A stretch of 9,878 bases of DNA from Bacteroidia bacterium (GTDB lineage Bacteria; Bacteroidota; Bacteroidia; Bacteroidales; P3): contig BNXT01000029.1 of NCBI GenBank assembly GCA_025999775.1, positions 1 through 9,878 of the forward strand. Reading direction: 5' to 3'. Of the stretch, positions 6,001 through 9,878 are shown piece after piece. The number at the start of each line of letters is the position of its first letter. Within the stretch, counting starts at the first letter, position 1. The notes under the pieces were generated by a model. That model saw nothing but the letters and a program-made list of their open reading frames with translations. It ran no database searches and was not told where the DNA came from. The translations under genes were made by a program, and so were the position numbers.

Positions 6001-6957
6001 TTAGCTTGCCATTATAATGGTTTGTAATTCTTGTTCCGTGAAAATCAGATTGTCGAGCGACTTCAAGTTACGTTGTAATTGAGCCACGCTGCTTGCCCCG
6101 ATGATCACGGAGGTAATATCCGAACCTTCACGCAGTAGCCATGCCAAAGACATTTCTGCCAATGTTTGTCCACGTTGTGCTGCGATTTCGTTCAGGCGGG
6201 CTATACGAGACATCATTTCCGGGGATATTTCTTCACGTTGTAAATAGCCGTGTATCTTAGCTGCTCGTGAATCCGCTGGAATACCGTGTATATAGCGATC
6301 GGTAAGTAATCCTTGCGCCAATGGAGAAAAAGCTATAGTGCCCACGCCATAACGTTTTGCGACTTCTACACGCCCCTCATCGAACGCGCGACGCATCAAC
6401 AAACTGCATTTCTCTTGACTGATAAGGCACGGCGTACCCTCGCTTGCCAATAATTGATACATGCGTTCAGCGACTTCCGTAGGGTAGTTGGAGATACCTA
6501 CATAAAGCGCTTTTCCTTGTCGTACTACATGGGATAAGGCGCGAGCGGTTTCCTCAATGGGCGTATTAGCGTCGTAGCGGTGGCTGTAAAAGATGTCCAC
6601 ATAATCTAAGCCCATACGTTGCAAACTTTGGTCAAGGCTGGCAATAAGATACTTACGCGAGCCGCCGTCTCCGTAAACGCCTTCCCACATTTTGTATCCT
6701 GCCTTAGTACTAATGATAATTTCATCACGGTGCCCGTCAAGGATATCCTTGAGCATTCGTCCAAAATTAAGTTCTGCACTACCCGGTGAAGGTCCGTAGT
6801 TGTTCGCCAAGTCAAAGTGTGTAATACCACTCTCAAAAGCGCAATTCACCATATCCGTAGCCACGGCGAAGTTGTCCACATCCCCAAAATTGTGCCATAA
6901 TCCCAAAGCTATACGCGGTAACTGAAGACCGGAATAACCACAATACGCATAATCCAT
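6001..6957 (-). CDS. Aldo/keto reductase, YghZ/Gpr-like
   Basis: A 318-residue NADPH-dependent TIM-barrel oxidoreductase. The opening YCGYSGLQLPRIALGLWHNFG closely follows the AKR14/YghZ group, whose E. coli member reduces L-glyceraldehyde 3-phosphate and methylglyoxal. The catalytic tetrad is present: D49 and Y54 (FDLANNYG), K85 (STKAGY) and H126 (YSHRYD). GISN (154-157) and the SPLAQGLL loop (211-218) contact the cofactor in this fold. It is about 25-30 residues shorter than E. coli YghZ, mainly at the ends. A likely role is detoxifying reactive aldehydes, but the true substrate is not shown. It may be co-transcribed with the YitT gene downstream. Confidence 0.93.
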   Translation of the reverse strand: MDYAYCGYSGLQLPRIALGLWHNFGDVDNFAVATDMVNCAFESGITHFDLANNYGPSPGSAELNFGRMLKDILDGHRDEIIISTKAGYKMWEGVYGDGGSRKYLIASLDQSLQRMGLDYVDIFYSHRYDANTPIEETARALSHVVRQGKALYVGISNYPTEVAERMYQLLASEGTPCLISQEKCSLLMRRAFDEGRVEVAKRYGVGTIAFSPLAQGLLTDRYIHGIPADSRAAKIHGYLQREEISPEMMSRIARLNEIAAQRGQTLAEMSLAWLLREGSDITSVIIGASSVAQLQRNLKSLDNLIFTEQELQTIIMAS

Positions 6958-6986
6958 AACTCTATAATTTTGATTGTTTAATGTTG

Positions 6987-6994
6987 CAAATATA
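6987..6994 (-). promoter_or_regulatory. Possible -7 box for the aldo/keto reductase gene
   Basis: TATATTTG on the minus strand fits TAnnTTTG and lies about 30 bases before the ATG. The expected -33 position falls at the edge of the 29-base palindrome and has no TTTG, so the promoter would be weak, activator-dependent or absent. Confidence 0.35.
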
Positions 6995-7011
6995 GTAAAA
7001 ATATTTTAAAT

Positions 7012-7040
7012 GTAGGGGCGGGTTTCAAACCCGCCCCTAC
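7012..7040. repeat. Perfect 29-base REP-like palindrome, copy 2
   Basis: Identical in all 29 bases to the element at 4653-4681. It lies 48 bases beyond the stop of the small lipoprotein gene and just upstream of the possible aldo/keto reductase -7 box. A hairpin here could protect or end the SusC/SusD operon transcript. The sequence beyond it on the minus strand is AT-rich but lacks a clean T-run. Confidence 0.85.
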
Positions 7041-7043
7041 TAT

Positions 7044-7058
7044 TTTTGAGACAGCCCC
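7044..7058. mobile_element. Possible solitary insertion-sequence end
   Basis: TTTTGAGACAGCCCC resembles the terminal inverted repeats (GGGGCTGTCTCAAAA type) that I recall from IS1182- or IS5-like elements of Bacteroidota. No matching opposite end and no transposase fragment is present here, so at most it is a remnant. It directly neighbours the second palindrome. Confidence 0.25.
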
Positions 7059-7088
7059 TTTGTAGAGTTTATTGTTAGTCAGGGCAAA

Positions 7089-7778
7089 CTACAAGCCTAA
7101 CACTCTTCTGATAGGCGCTCCATTAGGATTAGATGCAGACGGCGCTTCATCTTCAAGGAATCCTGTGCGACGGAATCCAACAAAATGTAAAGTCGTACCG
7201 GCGGGAATATCCCCCGCACTGATAATCTCTATATTATCGTACAGCATATCAAACTCTATTTTATCGCCTTTACCACCTGAAGGAAGCGTTATAGCGCCTT
7301 CGGAGATTTTACCATTGGTAATGGTAAGTTTATTCACTGCCGGTACGTAATATGGCTTTGAATTATCCCAAAATAGATTTGAGGTGGTCGTTGCAGAAAA
7401 CGTTCTGCTGGCCACATCACAATCCGCTTCCACAACAAAAGCAAATGCTGCACGCACGGTTACAGAATCCGCCGTACCCGGGACAAGCCCTGTACCTGTA
7501 CCACGCGGTTTGAACCCATATCCTACTGTCGTTGCACTTCGCCATGCATCAGATAGAATCATCTTGTTTGATGCATTATCAGGTGTATTAGCAGTAAACA
7601 TGTAAAAAGTATCGCGGGTATAACCTGTACTGGGTAGATTCGTGCATATCATACGCCAATCACCACACATTTCGACTACGTTAGTCGCGCCGGGATCCGG
7701 TACTTTATTACACCCTATCAGCGTAATGATGCAAAATCCTATGGCTGTCAATCCTATTATTTTCATTATATTTTTCAT
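7089..7778 (-). CDS. Small lipoprotein, lipid-binding putative hydrolase-like (Lipid_bd)
   Basis: A 229-residue exported lipoprotein. A basic-then-hydrophobic signal peptide ends in the lipobox LIGC with C23 as the lipidation site. The body shows features I associate with the Bacteroidota Lipid_bd family (PF12888), whose genes often follow susC/susD: a GDWRM strand near the N-terminus, KLTITNGKISEGAITLPSG, an IEFDMLYD strand, and the ending FVGFRRTGFLEDE. No biochemical function is established for that family despite its name, so none is claimed. It starts 31 bases after the susD stop and ends the operon. The Met at residue 5 is an alternative start that would still leave a signal peptide. 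Frame and lipoprotein status are secure; the family is moderately sure. Confidence 0.88.
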   Translation of the reverse strand: MKNIMKIIGLTAIGFCIITLIGCNKVPDPGATNVVEMCGDWRMICTNLPSTGYTRDTFYMFTANTPDNASNKMILSDAWRSATTVGYGFKPRGTGTGLVPGTADSVTVRAAFAFVVEADCDVASRTFSATTTSNLFWDNSKPYYVPAVNKLTITNGKISEGAITLPSGGKGDKIEFDMLYDNIEIISAGDIPAGTTLHFVGFRRTGFLEDEAPSASNPNGAPIRRVLGL

Positions 7779-7809
7779 ATTTATATCGTTAATTTAAGTT
7801 TTACTACTT

Positions 7810-9246
7810 TTATTTTGCCCACCATACAGGTTCAAAATAACCGACCTGAACTTTTGGTGCATTGCGATTTCTTTCTAATTCCGTTGCGGGCCAGATGAAG
7901 CGTTTTGGCATTTGAATTCCACCTGCATCAGGCGAAGGAATCATAAAGGACGGATATCCGGTTTTACTGTGATCAAACCATGCTTCAGCAGGCTGACGAC
8001 TGGCGGCTGCGATCCATTTTTGAGTTATGATTGCTTCCAATTTGTTGGCGTTTGTTCCTGCTGAGGGATATTCATAAACGCTGTCTGTGGCGAGCAAAGC
8101 TGCTGCGGCAGTCGCTGTGCTTCCAAAGTCAACAAAAGAAGCCGTTACACCCGCTTCGTAATCTGCGGCAGCATTTTGACCAACGAAAAGCTTAGCTTCT
8201 GCAAGCATAAAACTGAGTTGCGCCGGAGAGAAGAACCATACAGGATCATTACCCTTTATGTTAATCGAAGCTAGTTTATTAGCTGTAGCCGCGGTAGTGT
8301 ATCTCGAATCGCCCAATTGACCATACGGCGCTCCTAAAAATACGGTATCTGCACCCATTTTGTAGATGCCACTTATTCTTGGGTCGCGATTGGCAGTAAA
8401 CATATTGACAGTTTGCTCGGTTGCCGCTAAATTAACGGTTGTCAATCCATTGGGTCCTATGACGCTATACAGCGGATTTTCACTACCAACTGAAGCCGTA
8501 TAGGCTCCTATGCTGGCTGTGGTAAACCCTGCTGCATCTGCCAAACAAGCATTGATACCTGTTGTTGCTTTTGCAGCATTAAATTTTGTTTGACGAAGAT
8601 AAAGTTTCAGTTTTAATGTATTAGCAAAGGCTTTCCATTTATTGATGTCGCCGGCAAAAACCTGATCGTCTTTACCATTTTGCTTTGTAACAACTGTAGC
8701 AAACGTTTTACCTACTGCCGTGTTTAATCGTGTGATGAGGTCATCATAAACATCCACGCCGTCATCATATTTTGGATGCAAGGTTACTGTTGCTCCTTTG
8801 CAAGCTTCAAAATACGGGATCTTATCAAAACAATCCACTAAATACGCGTAGTTAAATGCTTGCATACACGTAGCAATGAGATACGAATTCCAGTCTCCAA
8901 CCTTTTCAGATTCTTCCAATACATATTGGTAATCGTTCAAAGCGCCCGAATAACATTCTGACCAAAAAGCATTGAACTCCGTAGCCGGAGCTGAATAAGC
9001 CATGATGGAGGTGTATTGGCTTGCTTGCGGTTTTTGTGTACAATGCTGTGCCCACAACGAACCATAGATTCCCAAAAACCAATTGTAAGTGAACGCTGTG
9101 GACAATTCAGCAGCAGGCAGTACCAATTCGTAAGGTACTGCTAGAAGATTATTAGGATCTTCATTAACATCAAGATATTTGTCGCAAGAGTTCGTACTCA
9201 ATAAGAGCGCTCCTGCAGCCATTATGGATAAAATTATTTTTTTCAT
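7810..9246 (-). CDS. SusD/RagB-like nutrient-binding outer-membrane lipoprotein
   Basis: A 478-residue surface lipoprotein that would cap a SusC transporter and bind its substrate. The signal peptide ends at TNSC with C21 lipidated, and KYLDVNEDPNN follows, the typical opening of the SusD-like_2 group (PF12771). Helical TPR-like regions (AFWSECYSGALNDYQYVLEE, YLIATCMQAFNYAYLVDCF), the FDKIPYFEA segment, a middle KWKAFANTLKLKLYLR helix and a late EAIITQKWIAAA helix all fit. Length is normal. The start lies 14 bases after the SusC stop. SusD proteins of this group serve glycans, peptides or other nutrients, so the substrate is open. Confidence 0.95.
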   Translation of the reverse strand: MKKIILSIMAAGALLLSTNSCDKYLDVNEDPNNLLAVPYELVLPAAELSTAFTYNWFLGIYGSLWAQHCTQKPQASQYTSIMAYSAPATEFNAFWSECYSGALNDYQYVLEESEKVGDWNSYLIATCMQAFNYAYLVDCFDKIPYFEACKGATVTLHPKYDDGVDVYDDLITRLNTAVGKTFATVVTKQNGKDDQVFAGDINKWKAFANTLKLKLYLRQTKFNAAKATTGINACLADAAGFTTASIGAYTASVGSENPLYSVIGPNGLTTVNLAATEQTVNMFTANRDPRISGIYKMGADTVFLGAPYGQLGDSRYTTAATANKLASINIKGNDPVWFFSPAQLSFMLAEAKLFVGQNAAADYEAGVTASFVDFGSTATAAAALLATDSVYEYPSAGTNANKLEAIITQKWIAAASRQPAEAWFDHSKTGYPSFMIPSPDAGGIQMPKRFIWPATELERNRNAPKVQVGYFEPVWWAK

Positions 9247-9260
9247 ATTCTTAAGATTTA

Positions 9261-9878
9261 TTAGATGGTTACTTTAAGTGAAAAACCCCAACTGCGTGTA
9301 GAAGGATAACCCATAAATTCGCCATAATTTGAGGATAATCCGGTACCGGAGGTTGCAACATCCGGATCAATGTATGTATTTTTCTCAGGTGTCCATAAGA
9401 AAAAGTTATTTCCAACTATACTGAAATCAACACTATTGAAAGGTGTTTTGCTGATGATGCTTTTCGGCACGCGGTAGCCCAATGTTATTTCACGAGCACG
9501 GAACGAGGATTTATCCAACAAATGTGCGCCATCATTGATATTATCACGTCCATAGTTCCAATAACGACCAATATCTGCTTTACCCATCGGGTGATTGTTA
9601 GGAACATAGATAGTATTTCCTGCGGCGTCTTTAGCCTCAAGAACAGTATTCGGTTGAACCCATGGTTGACGTTTATTATAAGCCGACCAAAGACTATTAC
9701 CATTCCAATCGTAGGTATCAGCTGTTTTTGAGAAGAACAAACCGCCTTTACGCCAATCAAACGCGGCTGTCAGATAGAAGCCTTTATAATTGACCTGCGT
9801 TGAGAACCCCATCGTGAAATCATGTTGCATACATCCAAAGTCTGCTTGTGGACCGGCTGCAGAAACAGACCCATAATT
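9261..9878 (-). CDS. SusC/RagA-type TonB-dependent transporter, C-terminal part only
   Basis: The frame is open to the window edge, giving the last 205 residues of what should be a protein of about 1000. They are the final beta strands of the outer-membrane barrel: DFTMGFSTQVNYKGFYLTAAFDWRKGG, AREITLGYRVPK, FSIVGNNFFLW and the closing YPSTRSWGFSLKVTI with a terminal hydrophobic residue for Bam recognition. The plug domain and TonB box lie outside the window. The gene heads the operon seen here, so its promoter and any sigma/anti-sigma or two-component regulators would be beyond 9878. Confidence 0.95.
   Translation of the reverse strand, partial: NYGSVSAAGPQADFGCMQHDFTMGFSTQVNYKGFYLTAAFDWRKGGLFFSKTADTYDWNGNSLWSAYNKRQPWVQPNTVLEAKDAAGNTIYVPNNHPMGKADIGRYWNYGRDNINDGAHLLDKSSFRAREITLGYRVPKSIISKTPFNSVDFSIVGNNFFLWTPEKNTYIDPDVATSGTGLSSNYGEFMGYPSTRSWGFSLKVTI

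Noticed and set aside
4653..7040. The two identical 29-base repeats as a CRISPR remnant
   Set aside because: The copies are 2.4 kb apart with full genes between them, are perfect palindromes, and have no cas gene or spacer-sized intervals nearby.

Overview
The window looks like chromosomal DNA from a member of the Bacteroidota, most likely the order Bacteroidales. The reasons are a SusC/SusD outer-membrane uptake operon, genes with little or no Shine-Dalgarno sequence, and several promoters of the phylum's TTTG-N19-21-TAnnTTTG type (-33/-7). No tRNA, rRNA, CRISPR array or complete insertion sequence was seen.

Left end (1-625): the 5' part of an Abi_2 (AbiD/AbiF) family gene runs leftward off the edge. 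Just upstream of it, on the same strand, lie a good Bacteroidota promoter, about 50 bases that include a GC-rich hairpin, and an 8-base T-run. The T-run ends only 8 bases before the abi start codon. This looks like a tiny terminated RNA placed directly before a probable HEPN-type toxin gene, the layout of an RNA-antitoxin or attenuated abortive-infection unit. It is the most interesting part of the window. Then follows about 200 bp of gene-free DNA ending in short degenerate repeats.

Centre-left (830-4649): rubrerythrin (leftward) and rdgB (rightward) start from promoters that face each other within about 80 bp. rdgB, a large uncharacterised membrane protein and era form a tight rightward cluster, with a 17-base overlap and a 4-base gap. 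It joins nucleotide-pool cleaning, an unknown envelope protein and a ribosome-assembly GTPase.

Centre (4650-5021): the space between the converging 3' ends of era and a YitT-family gene is gene-free. It is packed with palindromes, two of them perfect and beginning GTAG as REP elements do. One has a second, identical 29-base copy at 7012-7040.

Right half (5022-9878): everything reads leftward. An aldo/keto reductase of the YghZ type lies upstream of the YitT-family membrane protein. Beyond the second palindrome is an operon: the 3' end of a SusC/RagA TonB-dependent transporter, a SusD-like surface lipoprotein, and a small lipoprotein resembling the Bacteroidota lipid-binding putative hydrolase family. 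The first two would form an outer-membrane uptake complex. The third is probably an accessory surface lipoprotein, and the substrate cannot be read from the window.
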